DNA from: Bacteroidales bacterium UBA1714
GTDB lineage: Bacteria; Bacteroidota; Bacteroidia; Bacteroidales; Paludibacteraceae
Reading direction: 5' to 3'
Length of the DNA: 33,379 nucleotides
Assembly: GCA_002317295.1 (NCBI GenBank)
Contig: DCIY01000001.1
Location: forward strand, 1-33,379
A program made the translations under genes and the position numbers. A model generated the notes under the pieces. It made no database searches. It saw only the letters and a program-made list of their open reading frames with translations, and was not told the origin of the DNA. This document shows, piece by piece, positions 1 to 8,283 of the stretch (the first letter of the stretch is position 1; each line of letters begins with the position of its first letter).

Positions 1-81
1 CCACCTATCCATGTCTTGTTTACTTTGGATAGGTGGTATACTTTTCAATGAGAATAGGTAGTATACTTTTCAGCGAGAATC
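1..81. repeat. Tandem 25-bp repeat with an inverted partial copy, possible IS end
   Basis: Bases 27-51 and 52-76 are two adjacent copies of a 25-bp unit beginning GRATAGGTRGTATACTTTTC, differing at a few positions. Bases 1-10 (CCACCTATCC) are the exact reverse complement of the start of the first unit (27-36), so the edge can fold into a hairpin with a 16-nt loop. Tandem sub-terminal repeats of this sort are known at ends of IS21-family elements, but no istA/istB or terminal dinucleotide is visible, so the family assignment is a guess. The repeat runs directly into the reading frame of the next gene. Confidence 0.4.
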
Positions 82-1085
82 AGCAAGCAGTATGTTTAAT
101 TGTGTTTTATTTTTCTTTTTATCGCGATTTTAAGGGTGCTCGTGATCTTGGGGCACTTGGAATGATCGACTTTGGAGATTATCAAAATTGTGTAGACACT
201 TTGATTGATAATCTTGTCATTAGCATTCCGCGCGATGAAGTAGGTGAATATTCAGATAGTTGCTGCATAATTTCTATAGGTGACTCTTTTTCTCAACAGG
301 GCATTCGCGGGTATATGAATTATATGGCCCATTCATTGTCTGGACATATTTTTGGTAATGTTACGCGTGATAATTGGTTTGTTCCTGAATCATTTTTTAT
401 TGAAATATGCGAATCATCAACACCATTACCACCAATTGTAATTATTGAGAGTGTGGAACGATCTTTTATTGATAGATTATGTAGTATAAAATTTAACATC
501 CAAGCGAATGAGGTAAATAAAAAAAATACTACTGCTGAGAATGAGAAAATGAGTAATCCTAAAAACTTTTTCAATTGGGCTCAAGAATATTATAAGAAGC
601 ATCTTGGTATAGATAATCCAGTTGGACATTTTCCATTGACTACAAAAATGTTCACATGTTCAAAGCATGAAAAAGATCTATACTTTATTAATAGTAAGGG
701 GTATGGCGATGAATACATTGATTCTGATTTGGCAATGTGTGACTCTTCATCTATAAAAAGGGCTCAATGTAAGTTGGATACTTTGTTCGATTATGCTAAT
801 GCACATGGTGTTGAATTATACTATTTAGTTGCGACAGATAAATATGATGCATACCAAGAGTATATTGAAGTTGAACATCCTAAAAAAAACACATTAGATA
901 GCTTTTCAGACCATTTTAAAGACAATAAGCACTACATTAATTCAAAAGAGTTGATTTTACCAGCCATTCAAGCAGGCGAGAAAGATATGTATTATTGTGA
1001 TGATACCCATTGGTCAACTAAATCTGCAAAGTTAGTAGGAGAGGAATTGGCAAAAAGAATTCATAATAGTAAGGAACACAGATAA
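33..1085 (+). CDS. SGNH/AlgX-AlgJ-like protein, probably 5'-truncated
   Basis: This 350-residue frame carries two hallmarks of the SGNH-like alginate O-acetyltransferase (AlgX/AlgJ) group: a GDS block (SIGDSFSQ, Ser near residue 85) and a C-terminal DTHWS block (His near residue 326). By family precedent it would take part in O-acetylation of an exported polysaccharide; the substrate is unknown. The frame opens with GTG at 33 straight after an in-frame TAG (ATG alternative at 48), and the first 15-20 residues are encoded by the tandem repeat. I infer that the natural N-terminus, normally a signal anchor, was lost and replaced by repeat sequence. The residual hydrophobic stretch AVCLIVFYFSFY (about 19-30) could be what is left of it. 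The gene is AT-rich compared with the housekeeping genes, which fits an acquired gene. No partner O-acyltransferase (MBOAT) is visible. Confidence 0.6.
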   Translation: MVYFSMRIGSILFSENQQAVCLIVFYFSFYRDFKGARDLGALGMIDFGDYQNCVDTLIDNLVISIPRDEVGEYSDSCCIISIGDSFSQQGIRGYMNYMAHSLSGHIFGNVTRDNWFVPESFFIEICESSTPLPPIVIIESVERSFIDRLCSIKFNIQANEVNKKNTTAENEKMSNPKNFFNWAQEYYKKHLGIDNPVGHFPLTTKMFTCSKHEKDLYFINSKGYGDEYIDSDLAMCDSSSIKRAQCKLDTLFDYANAHGVELYYLVATDKYDAYQEYIEVEHPKKNTLDSFSDHFKDNKHYINSKELILPAIQAGEKDMYYCDDTHWSTKSAKLVGEELAKRIHNSKEHR

Positions 1086-1224
1086 ATAACAATGAATGTG
1101 CCATTCAACGGGACATGTGTATGGGATGCGTATAGGGTCACTACTACACCGCCCAAGGTGAACGAGTAGAGTTATAGCACAGACAGTAGACAGCACAGAC
1201 AGTACTTTCTATTACTTATTATAT

Positions 1225-1263
1225 GTATATACCCTCACTTTTTTACGTGGGGGTATATATTTT
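1225..1263 (+). terminator. Hairpin terminator after the SGNH-like gene
   Basis: ATATACCCTCAC (1227-1238) pairs with GTGGGGGTATAT (1247-1258), with one G-T wobble and two further outer pairs, around an 8-nt loop. A TATTTT stretch follows. It lies about 140 bp after the stop. The stem also pairs on the opposite strand, so bidirectional use is possible. Confidence 0.55.
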
Positions 1264-1461
1264 ACTGTCTATCTGTCTACTGTCTGTACGTGCTATCTGT
1301 CTGTGATTGATTGCCTGATCTTTCTCTGACTATTACCATTCCTCGCGCCACTGTTGCGCCATTGTTGCGCCACTAATCCAACCCGTTCGCTCACAAAGTT
1401 ATGCTGAATTGATAGAAAATGGGAAAAAAAAGTATGGGAATTTGCATTTTTCTTCTGAAAA

Positions 1462-1493
1462 TTTGCATAAATCAAAAAAAAATTGTACTTTTG
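1462..1493 (+). promoter_or_regulatory. Bacteroidota promoter for the micro-ORF/DUF6169 module
   Basis: TTTG at 1462-1465 and TACTTTTG at 1486-1493 are separated by 20 bp, the Bacteroidota -33/-7 arrangement. A start site near 1500 leaves a leader of about 30 nt before the micro-ORF at 1531. Confidence 0.8.
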
Positions 1494-1530
1494 CAGCCAA
1501 AAGTTGCAAAACGAATCTAAATCATGTTGT

Positions 1531-1659
1531 ATGAAAGCATTTGACACCAAAAGAATTTTCACTGACAAAGAGATTGCGGACGCCATCAAAGGAATGATGA
1601 ATGCCAAAAATGAGTGGTTACAATATGTTCAACGTCGTGAAGCTGAGTTAGGATTATGA
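1531..1659 (+). CDS. 42-residue micro-ORF coupled to the DUF6169-like gene
   Basis: ATG at 1531 opens a 42-codon frame starting MKAFDTKRIF and ending EAELGL. It sits about 30 nt downstream of a near-consensus promoter, and its TGA overlaps the next gene's ATG in the sequence ATGA (1656-1659), typical of translational coupling. The peptide is charged and predicted largely helical (KEIADAIKGMMNAKNEW), with no signal peptide or membrane segment. I do not recognise a family. An upstream ATG at 1524 leads quickly to a stop, so 1531 is the best start. The first-gene position and overlap make it more likely real than chance. It may be a partner of the downstream protein, but the sequence gives no direct clue to function. 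Confidence 0.6.
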   Translation: MKAFDTKRIFTDKEIADAIKGMMNAKNEWLQYVQRREAELGL

Positions 1660-2165
1660 GACTATCTGCTGAGAACATCAACAAAAAGTCCCCTTATTGG
1701 GTCATTCAGTTGGATGACATGCTTTTCCGTTTTCGTACAAAGAACGGAATAACTTATCGTGTGGGATTCCAAGAGGATCGATATTTAAAAGTTGGAAATA
1801 CCTATAACTTTTTTATTACCAACATGGATAACCAACACACACACCGGGACTTGGATGTTTTTAAAGTAGTCTCTTTGGTTCTTGAGGAATTCTTTAGCCA
1901 AGATGCTTCTGTAATGCTCTATATTTGTGATCCAACCGACCATCGCGAAAAAACACGCAGTTTGTTATATAAACGTTGGTATAATTCCTACCCACGACAC
2001 AATGAGTTGACATTGCGCGATGTAGAAATTGATTTTAGTGGTTATATCGTTTATTCTGGAATGATTATTCGAAACGACCATCCACAACGCGATGAGATGT
2101 TAGCAGCATTCGATGAGTTCGTAGGCCGTGCTCCTTTTGTTATGGATGTTCAGCCAAAACCATAA
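1656..2165 (+). CDS. DUF6169-like protein of unknown function
   Basis: A 169-residue soluble protein resembling the Bacteroidota-restricted DUF6169 group as I recall it: an N-terminal beta-rich part (MLFRFRTKNGITYRVGFQ), a central stretch VVSLVLEEFFSQDASVMLYICDPTDHREKTRSLLYKRW, seen here at about residues 70-107, and an acidic C-terminal helix (DEMLAAFDEFV). No catalytic motif, signal peptide or membrane segment is visible. Translation should be coupled to the 42-residue frame upstream through the ATGA overlap. The gene is bracketed by duplicated intergenic blocks (A at 1139 and 2194, B at 1388 and 2240), which suggests a compact module that moved or duplicated with its flanks. The family assignment is from memory of its pattern, not a search. 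Confidence 0.65.
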   Translation: MRLSAENINKKSPYWVIQLDDMLFRFRTKNGITYRVGFQEDRYLKVGNTYNFFITNMDNQHTHRDLDVFKVVSLVLEEFFSQDASVMLYICDPTDHREKTRSLLYKRWYNSYPRHNELTLRDVEIDFSGYIVYSGMIIRNDHPQRDEMLAAFDEFVGRAPFVMDVQPKP

Positions 2166-2675
2166 TTGCAGCATCTTCCTCCTCCGTGATAGCCACTACT
2201 TCACCGCCCAAGGTGAACGAGTAGACAGATGATCCATTCCGCTCACAAAGTTATGCAAAAGTGCAATTTTTGCACAACTCTCCCCGTAGCACACCTACGC
2301 CTCGCCTACGCCTGGTCCACCCCTCGCACTTCGCTCTCCGCTCAGATTATCCCGATATGTCGGTGGTGAAGTTCACCTCCTTGCCATAGGGTATTCCCCA
2401 TTGTGGCTTTGTTCTTTCTGGCAGATGCTATCTGCCCTCTAGAACCTCTAGCACTTCTAGATGAGCGTAGCGGTCTAGATATTGTGAGTATTGCGAATCA
2501 AAGTTATTCTTGTAAGTGGAACGTATTTTTGTAGCGAAGCATATTCTTGTATCTAAAGAAAAGACAACGTTTTCCTTCCCTTTACAAAACCACCCTTCAA
2601 CGGGACATCCATATAGGATCCATATAGGATGCATATAGGATGGACGAAAAAAAATAACACAATTTTTCCTAAAAA
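2166..2675. other. Intergenic region with second copies of repeat blocks and hairpins
   Basis: No supported gene. It contains the second block A (2194-2225) and block B (2240-2256); a GTGCAA-TTT-TTGCAC hairpin (2261-2275) without a U-tract; a GGTGAA-G-TTCACC palindrome (2365-2377); a cluster of CTAG words around GAGCGTAGCG (about 2440-2480); TTCAACGGGACAT (2596-2608); and three perfectly spaced 11-bp units CCATATAGGAT, CCATATAGGAT and GCATATAGGAT (2609-2641). The last lie just upstream of the rimP promoter. Confidence 0.6.
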
Positions 2676-2707
2676 TTTGCATATATCAAAAATTATTTGT
2701 AATTTTG
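2676..2707 (+). promoter_or_regulatory. Promoter of the rimP-nusA-infB operon
   Basis: TTTG (2676-2679), 20-bp spacer, TAATTTTG (2700-2707). A start near 2714 gives a leader of about 54 nt before rimP. Confidence 0.8.
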
Positions 2708-2767
2708 CAGTCGAATTGAAAGAGGGGACCCGAAAAGGTTCCCTCAGTTTGTACAAAAATAAGTCGT

Positions 2768-3181
2768 ATGATTACAGTAGAACAAGTAAAATCCCTGGTG
2801 GAATCCTTCCTTAAGGATACCGATTATGCCCTACAAACCCTTACTATCGACAAGGATAGCAATATCCTCGTGGAGATAGATCGTCTGGGCGTGGTAGATG
2901 TGGACTTTTGTGCGGAGCTGAACCGCTATCTGGTCGCTCAATTGGGCGAGGCAGAGGATTATGCCCTCGAAGTGGGTAGCGTCAGCCTGACCGATCCGTT
3001 CAAAACCAAGATCCAGTATCAAAAACACCTGGGACACAATGTGGTTGTGACCGATAAGGAGGGTAAGCGTCATTCGGGTCAGCTGGTCAGTGTAGATGAG
3101 GACACGTTTATGATTGACGCCAAAGAGAGTCTCACTTTCCGCTACGACGAAGTAAAAACGAAATATAATATAACATTTTAA
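2768..3181 (+). CDS. rimP: Ribosome maturation factor RimP
   Basis: RimP assists late maturation of the 30S ribosomal subunit in the cytoplasm. The 137-residue product has the two-domain layout: an N-terminal alpha/beta domain with DSNILVEIDRLGVVDVDFCAEL (about 26-47), the linking EVGSVSLTDPFKT stretch (about 68-80) in place of the classical EVSSPG motif, and a C-terminal small beta barrel (GHNVVVTDKEGKRHSGQL...). It is slightly shorter than the roughly 150 residues of the E. coli protein. Position directly ahead of nusA and infB is the conserved bacterial arrangement and supports the call strongly. Only 5 bp separate it from nusA. Confidence 0.93.
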   Translation: MITVEQVKSLVESFLKDTDYALQTLTIDKDSNILVEIDRLGVVDVDFCAELNRYLVAQLGEAEDYALEVGSVSLTDPFKTKIQYQKHLGHNVVVTDKEGKRHSGQLVSVDEDTFMIDAKESLTFRYDEVKTKYNITF

Positions 3182-3186
3182 AATAT

Positions 3187-4440
3187 ATGGCTAAATCTCA
3201 AGAGTCAATCAACCTGATTGACATTTTTTCAGAGTTCAAAGATCTCAAGAGTATTGATCGTCAGACATTTATCAATGTCTTGGAAGACTCGTTCCGTAAC
3301 GTAATCGCTAAAATGTACGGCACCGACGCCAACTACGATGTGATTATCAATCCCGATAAGGGCGATTTGGAAATCTACCGCAACCGCCTCGTGATGGAGG
3401 ACGGCGACGTAGCCAATCCGGATACCCAGGTGGAGCTGAGTGAAGCACGGGCTATTGACCCGGAAATCGAAATAGGCGAGGACTTTACCGATAAGGTGGA
3501 GTTTGCCAGTTTTGGTCGCCGTATGATTCTTAATCTGCGCCAAACCCTTGCTTCCAAGATTCTGGAGCTCCAGAAAGAGAACCTCTACCTCAAGTACTCC
3601 GATATGCTGGGACAGGTGGTAAGCGGCGAACTGTATCAGGTGTGGAAAAAAGAGATGCTGCTGCTCGATGAGGATGGCAATGAGCTCTATTTGCCCAAAC
3701 AAAACCAGATTCCTACCGACTATTACCGCAAGGGCGATACCGTTCGTGCTGTGGTGGTTCAGGTGGATAATAAGAACCTTAACCCCAAAATCATCCTCAG
3801 CCGCACCAGTCCCTTGTTCCTGCAACGTCTGTTTGAACAGGAAGTGCCCGAAGTTCATGATGGTCTGATTGCTATCAAGAACATTGCCCGTATCCCCGGT
3901 GAGCGCGCCAAGGTGTCCGTGGAGTCGTTTGACGAACGCATCGACCCGGTAGGCGCTTGCGTAGGTATAAAAGGTGCCCGTATTCATGGTATCGTGCGCG
4001 AGTTACGTAACGAGAATATTGATGTCATTAACTATACCGCCAATACCCAACTATACATCCAGCGTGCTTTGGCTCCAGCCAAGATTTCGTCCATGAACAT
4101 CAACGAGGAGGAAAAGAAGGCCGAAGTGTATCTCCAGCCGGATGAAGTCAGTCTGGCCATTGGTAAGGGTGGTTACAACATCCGTCTGGCCAGTATGCTG
4201 ACCGGTTACCAAATCGACGTATACCGCGAAATGGCTGATCAGGATCTGGAAGATATCTATTTGGACGAGTTTAACGACGAAATCGATCAATGGGTACTCG
4301 ATGCCTTCAAGGCAGTCGGTCTGGATACGGCCAAGGCAGTGCTCAATACTGGTAAACAGGAACTACTCAAACGTACCGACCTGGAAGAAGAAACCATCGA
4401 CGAAGTACTGCGTGTGCTCGCCACTGAATTTGAATCATAA
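3187..4440 (+). CDS. nusA: Transcription termination/antitermination factor NusA
   Basis: NusA binds RNA polymerase and nascent RNA, modulating pausing, termination and antitermination. The 417-residue protein shows the NusA N-terminal domain (1-130; LIDIFSEFKDLKSIDRQTFINVLEDSFRNVIAKMYG), an S1 domain (about 135-200), and two KH domains (GACVGIKGARIHGIVRELRNENIDVI and LAIGKGGYNIRLASMLTGYQIDVY). A short acidic C-terminal extension with a helix-hairpin-helix-like part (LDTAKAVLNTGKQELLKRTDLEEETIDEVLRVL) follows. It lies 5 bp after rimP and 49 bp before infB, with a small hairpin repeat between. Length and domain order are normal for Bacteroidales. Confidence 0.96.
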   Translation: MAKSQESINLIDIFSEFKDLKSIDRQTFINVLEDSFRNVIAKMYGTDANYDVIINPDKGDLEIYRNRLVMEDGDVANPDTQVELSEARAIDPEIEIGEDFTDKVEFASFGRRMILNLRQTLASKILELQKENLYLKYSDMLGQVVSGELYQVWKKEMLLLDEDGNELYLPKQNQIPTDYYRKGDTVRAVVVQVDNKNLNPKIILSRTSPLFLQRLFEQEVPEVHDGLIAIKNIARIPGERAKVSVESFDERIDPVGACVGIKGARIHGIVRELRNENIDVINYTANTQLYIQRALAPAKISSMNINEEEKKAEVYLQPDEVSLAIGKGGYNIRLASMLTGYQIDVYREMADQDLEDIYLDEFNDEIDQWVLDAFKAVGLDTAKAVLNTGKQELLKRTDLEEETIDEVLRVLATEFES

Positions 4441-4446
4441 ACTATC

Positions 4447-4479
4447 AACTGTAGCGAACTTTGTTCGCGTTCTCTAAAC
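4447..4479. repeat. Hairpin repeat, copy 1 (AACTGTAG-stem-GTTCTCTAAAC)
   Basis: The constant words AACTGTAG and GTTCTCTAAAC flank a hairpin, GCGAAC (4454-4459), loop TTT, GTTCGC (4463-4468). Two more copies with different but still complementary arms occur at 10591-10649. This copy lies between nusA and infB inside a transcribed operon, so it will be in mRNA. Confidence 0.7.
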
Positions 4480-4489
4480 GAAAATAAAT

Positions 4490-7225
4490 ATGGCAATAAA
4501 ACTCATCAAAGCTTGTAAGGAACTCAACATCGGTATGTCCACAGCCGTTGAATTCTCCCAAAAGCAGGGCTATGAAATCGCCACCGATCCCAATACACGA
4601 ATCGATGACGATCTGTATCTGCTTCTCGCCAAGGAATTCAATAAGGACATGGCACTCAAATTAGAAGCAGAACGCATTGCTCAGGAGCGCCAGGAAAGAG
4701 AAATTCCAAAAACCATCAAAGTGGAGGAACCCAAACATGTTCCTGCCGACGTGATTGAGGTTCAGAAACCCAAAGTAGTGGGAAAAATCGATCTCGAACC
4801 CAAATCCAAACCCGCAGAACCCAAACCCTCCAAACCGAAGGAAGAACCAAAGGCCGTTGAACAAGCACCGGTTTCCAAACCGCAACCCCAAGAGGTCGCC
4901 AAACCCGAACCTCAGCAACCGGTTGCACCACAACCCGAACCCGAGGCTGAGCCTGCACCACAGGCAGCTAAACCCGAACCCGAAAGGGCAGTAACATCCG
5001 GTGACAAAAAGGCGGCTGAACAGGCGAACCAGCAACTCAAAGTGGTGGGAAAAATCGATCTCGCCGCCCTCAATCAGGCTACGCATCCGGGAAAGAAATC
5101 CAAGGAGGAAAAGCGCAAAGAACGCGAAGCGCGCGAGCATCAGCGCAAACCCGCACCTTCGCAGCAGCCGGCTGCCAATAAGGATAATAACCAGGGTGGA
5201 GGAGATAATGAGAAACGCAAACGCGAACGCATACGTCAGGGAAAAGTGGACATCAATGACGCACGCAATCAGAAAGGTGGTAAGAACAATAAGAACCGCA
5301 AGACCGTCAAGGTGGAAGTAGATGACGAGGAAGTACAGCGTCAGATAAAGGAGACCTTTAACCGTTTGCAGGGACAAAAGGGTAAAACCGCTACTTCCAA
5401 ACACAAACGGGAACGCCGTGAACAGGAACGCGAAAAACGCGCGGAAGAACGCGCTGAAGTAGCGGCACAAAGCACCGTACTCAAACTCACCGAGTTTGTA
5501 ACGGCCAACGACCTGGCAACCATGATGAATGTGCCCGTAACCAAGGTCATCGGTACGTGTATGATGTTGGGCGTTATGGTCAGCATCAACCAACGACTGG
5601 ATGCGGAAACGATCAACCTCGTGGCGGAAGAGTTCGGGTTTACCACCGAATATGTCAGCGCCCATGTGACCGAGGAAATAAATGCCGACGAACAACTCAA
5701 TGAGGACGATATCGAACCTCGTTGCCCAATCGTTACCGTCATGGGTCACGTAGACCATGGTAAAACCTCTCTGCTGGACCATATACGCAACACCAATGTG
5801 ATTGCCGGCGAAGCAGGTGGTATCACCCAGCATATCGGTGCCTATAATGTCAAACTCAAGAATGGTCAACATATTACCTTCCTGGATACTCCGGGTCACG
5901 AGGCCTTTACCGCCATGCGTGCCCGTGGTGCCAAGGTAACGGATATCGCCATCATTATTGTGGCTGCAGACGATGCCGTCATGCCACAAACCATCGAGGC
6001 CATCAACCATGCTCAGGCAGCTGGTGTGCCCATGATCTTTGCTATCAACAAGTGTGATAAACCCGGTGCTAACCCCGACAAAATCAAGGAACAGCTCAGT
6101 AACATGAACATCCTCGTGGAAGAGTGGGGCGGTAAGTACCAAAGTCAGGATATATCGGCCAAAAAAGGGGATGGCGTGTTTGAACTGCTGGAGAAAGTGC
6201 TACTTGAGGCCGAGATGCTCGACCTGAAGGCCAACCCCAAACGCCGCGCCAAAGGTTCCATTATCGAGTCCAGTCTGGACAAAGGACGTGGATATGTAGC
6301 CACCATCCTGGTAAGTGACGGTACCCTGCGTATGGGTGATATCGTGCTGGCAGGAACCTATCATGGCAAAATCAAAGCGATGTTCAATGAACGTGGACAA
6401 AAGATTCAACAGGCTCTGCCGGGCGAACCATGTATGATCCTCGGTCTGAATGGTGCACCACAGGCAGGTGATGAATTCAATGTACTGCCTACCGAACAGG
6501 AAGCACGCGAGATTGCCAACAAGCGCGAACAATTACAGCGTGAACAGTCTATCCGAACCAAGAAACACCTTGGTCTGGATGAGATTGGCCGTCGTTTGGC
6601 AATTGGTGACTTTAAGGAAATCAACCTCATCGTCAAGGGTGATGTGGATGGTTCTGTCGAAGCGTTGTCTGATTCGCTCATCAAACTCTCTACCGAAAAT
6701 ATCCAAGTCAATGTCATTCATGGTGCCGTCGGTGCCATTTCCGACAGTGATGTCCTGCTGGCTGCCGCTTCCAATGCCATCATCGTGGGCTTTAATGTCC
6801 GCCCAACCGCTACGGCACGTAAGATGGCCGATACCGAGGAAGTGGATATCCGCATCTATTCCATCATCTATGACGCCATCGAGGAACTCAAGGCCGCCAT
6901 GGCAGGTATGCTGTCACCGGAAATAAAAGAGGAAATAACGGCTACACTGGAGATTCTCCAAACCTTCCATATCTCCAAAGTGGGAACGATTGCCGGATGT
7001 ATTGTGCGTGAGGGTAAAGCCAAACGTTCCAATAAGTGCCGTATCATTCGTGACGGTATCGTCATTCATACCGGCGAACTGTCCTCACTCAAACATGGTA
7101 AGGAAGATATCAAGGAGATTGGTTTGAACCAGGAATGTGGTTTGAGCATCAAGGCCTACAACGATATCGTCGAAGGTGATTTGATAGAAACCTTCGAAAC
7201 CGTTGAAGTGGCTAAGTCCTTATGA
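4490..7225 (+). CDS. infB: Translation initiation factor IF-2
   Basis: IF-2 is the GTPase that brings initiator tRNA to the 30S subunit and promotes subunit joining. The 911-residue protein starts with an IF2N domain (KLIKACKELNIGMSTAVEF), followed by a long Pro/Glu/Lys-rich linker (about 75-300) in which VVGKIDL occurs twice. A second IF2N-like segment (TEFVTANDLATMMNVPVTKVIG) precedes the G domain: G1 GHVDHGKT 419-426, G3 DTPGH 466-470, G4 NKCD 520-523. Domains II, III and IV follow to the C-terminus (EGDLIETFETVEVA). It is the last gene of the operon and ends 23 bp from a convergent gene. Linker length varies widely among Bacteroidales, so the size is normal. Confidence 0.97.
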   Translation: MAIKLIKACKELNIGMSTAVEFSQKQGYEIATDPNTRIDDDLYLLLAKEFNKDMALKLEAERIAQERQEREIPKTIKVEEPKHVPADVIEVQKPKVVGKIDLEPKSKPAEPKPSKPKEEPKAVEQAPVSKPQPQEVAKPEPQQPVAPQPEPEAEPAPQAAKPEPERAVTSGDKKAAEQANQQLKVVGKIDLAALNQATHPGKKSKEEKRKEREAREHQRKPAPSQQPAANKDNNQGGGDNEKRKRERIRQGKVDINDARNQKGGKNNKNRKTVKVEVDDEEVQRQIKETFNRLQGQKGKTATSKHKRERREQEREKRAEERAEVAAQSTVLKLTEFVTANDLATMMNVPVTKVIGTCMMLGVMVSINQRLDAETINLVAEEFGFTTEYVSAHVTEEINADEQLNEDDIEPRCPIVTVMGHVDHGKTSLLDHIRNTNVIAGEAGGITQHIGAYNVKLKNGQHITFLDTPGHEAFTAMRARGAKVTDIAIIIVAADDAVMPQTIEAINHAQAAGVPMIFAINKCDKPGANPDKIKEQLSNMNILVEEWGGKYQSQDISAKKGDGVFELLEKVLLEAEMLDLKANPKRRAKGSIIESSLDKGRGYVATILVSDGTLRMGDIVLAGTYHGKIKAMFNERGQKIQQALPGEPCMILGLNGAPQAGDEFNVLPTEQEAREIANKREQLQREQSIRTKKHLGLDEIGRRLAIGDFKEINLIVKGDVDGSVEALSDSLIKLSTENIQVNVIHGAVGAISDSDVLLAAASNAIIVGFNVRPTATARKMADTEEVDIRIYSIIYDAIEELKAAMAGMLSPEIKEEITATLEILQTFHISKVGTIAGCIVREGKAKRSNKCRIIRDGIVIHTGELSSLKHGKEDIKEIGLNQECGLSIKAYNDIVEGDLIETFETVEVAKSL

Positions 7226-7248
7226 TCAATGGTGAAGGGATGATCACT

Positions 7249-8283
7249 TCAGCGTCTCAAACCGCGGAAGTAATAATCCCATAAGATACTTCTCTGAGCA
7301 ATCGTTTCCGGATAGGGGACGATTGCTTTTTGTAGGTTCTCCCGTCGAGCCTGAATAAAATAAGACTCATGGCGCAGGCGCATAAAGTCCCAACGGGCAC
7401 GCACTACCGCCCACGCATTCTTACCCTGACCACTGACCAGCAAATGCGCTGCAGCAGCATAGTCCAATACGAAGCGCCACGCCATCACCCCACACATCCT
7501 ATTCGCAGGCAGGTTCTTGTATATCATCAGCAGACAGTTGCGAAAATTGAGGTAAGTCTTTCTCGGAGACTCATACGCCAAGGCACCTCCGCCCAAATGA
7601 TACACCACGGATTGGGGAACACAAACCAACCGATATCCGCGGCATTGCATTCTCCAACACAGGTCTATCTCTTCCATGTGGGCAAAAAACCGGGCATCCA
7701 ATCCTCCTATTTCCTTATATACACTCGTGCGCACGCACAGGCACGCGCCACTGGCCCAAAAAACAGGAACCACCGTATCGTACTGACCCTGATCGGTTTC
7801 TACATCCCCCAATAGGCGTCCGCGACAATAGGGATAACACAACTTATCCATATACCCACCGGCAGCACCCGCATGCTCAAAGGCAATGGCTTCGCCCGTA
7901 CTCTCAGACGCTTCTTTACTTTTCCATGCCAATATCTTAGGCTGACATGCCGCGATCTCACGATGAGCATCCATATAGTCCAACAGGGTGGAGAGCCAAC
8001 CGTCACTCACTTCCACATCCGAGTTCAACAATACACAATACGCACTGTCCAACATGGCCAAAGCCCGGTTATACCCTTCGGCAAAACCATAATTGTGATC
8101 CAACCGAATCACTCGCACACACGCAAACTGAGATTGTAACATCTCCACACTCTCATCCGTGGATCCGTTGTCTGCTACCACCACTTCCACATCGCTTCCC
8201 GTGGTATACTTCACCACCGAAGGCAAATAACGGCGCAACATCGCTGCTCCGTTCCAGTTTAATATGACAACACTACACTTCAT
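7249..8283 (-). CDS. Family 2 glycosyltransferase, rhamnosyltransferase-like
   Basis: A GT-A-fold glycosyltransferase of the COG1216 (WbbL-like) type, expected to transfer a sugar from a nucleotide donor during surface glycan assembly at the inner membrane. Visible motifs: the N-terminal nucleotide-binding strand SVVILNWNG; VVVADNGSTDES; the metal-binding region LLNSDVEV; the acceptor-side block VFWASGACLCVR; and HMEEIDLCWR, characteristic of the group. No membrane segment is evident. I start it at ATG 8283 (344 residues); GTG at 8292 would add MKD, but GGAGAGG lies 8 nt before the ATG and abuts the GTG. It follows cdsA on the same strand after a 69-bp repeat-filled gap and converges on infB. 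Donor and acceptor cannot be deduced. Confidence 0.85.
   Translation of the reverse strand: MKCSVVILNWNGAAMLRRYLPSVVKYTTGSDVEVVVADNGSTDESVEMLQSQFACVRVIRLDHNYGFAEGYNRALAMLDSAYCVLLNSDVEVSDGWLSTLLDYMDAHREIAACQPKILAWKSKEASESTGEAIAFEHAGAAGGYMDKLCYPYCRGRLLGDVETDQGQYDTVVPVFWASGACLCVRTSVYKEIGGLDARFFAHMEEIDLCWRMQCRGYRLVCVPQSVVYHLGGGALAYESPRKTYLNFRNCLLMIYKNLPANRMCGVMAWRFVLDYAAAAHLLVSGQGKNAWAVVRARWDFMRLRHESYFIQARRENLQKAIVPYPETIAQRSILWDYYFRGLRR

Larger units (their letters stand above)
1086..1530. other. Intergenic region with repeats, no supported gene
   Basis: No convincing gene on either strand. In order it holds: TTCAACGGGACAT (1104-1116) followed by two degenerate 11-bp units (1117-1138); block A, a 32-bp sequence (1139-1170) containing CACCGCCCAAGGTG; a palindromic region of ACAGACAGTAGACAG-type repeats (about 1177-1304) around a terminator hairpin; about three copies of TGTTGCGCCA (1340-1372); and block B, CGCTCACAAAGTTATGC (1388-1404). 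Blocks A and B and the TTCAACGGGACAT word recur on the far side of the DUF6169-like gene. The promoter of the following module is inside the right part. Confidence 0.6.

Noticed and set aside
1293..1607. 104-codon minus-strand frame
   Set aside because: It runs antisense through a strong promoter and the micro-ORF and includes the TGTTGCGCCA repeat as AQQWRNSGAR; no homologous feature.
4661..6142. 493-codon open frame antisense to infB
   Set aside because: It lies wholly within the conserved infB gene; its translation is low-complexity and Phe/Gly/Leu-rich, a shadow of the Lys/Glu/Pro-rich linker and the G domain.
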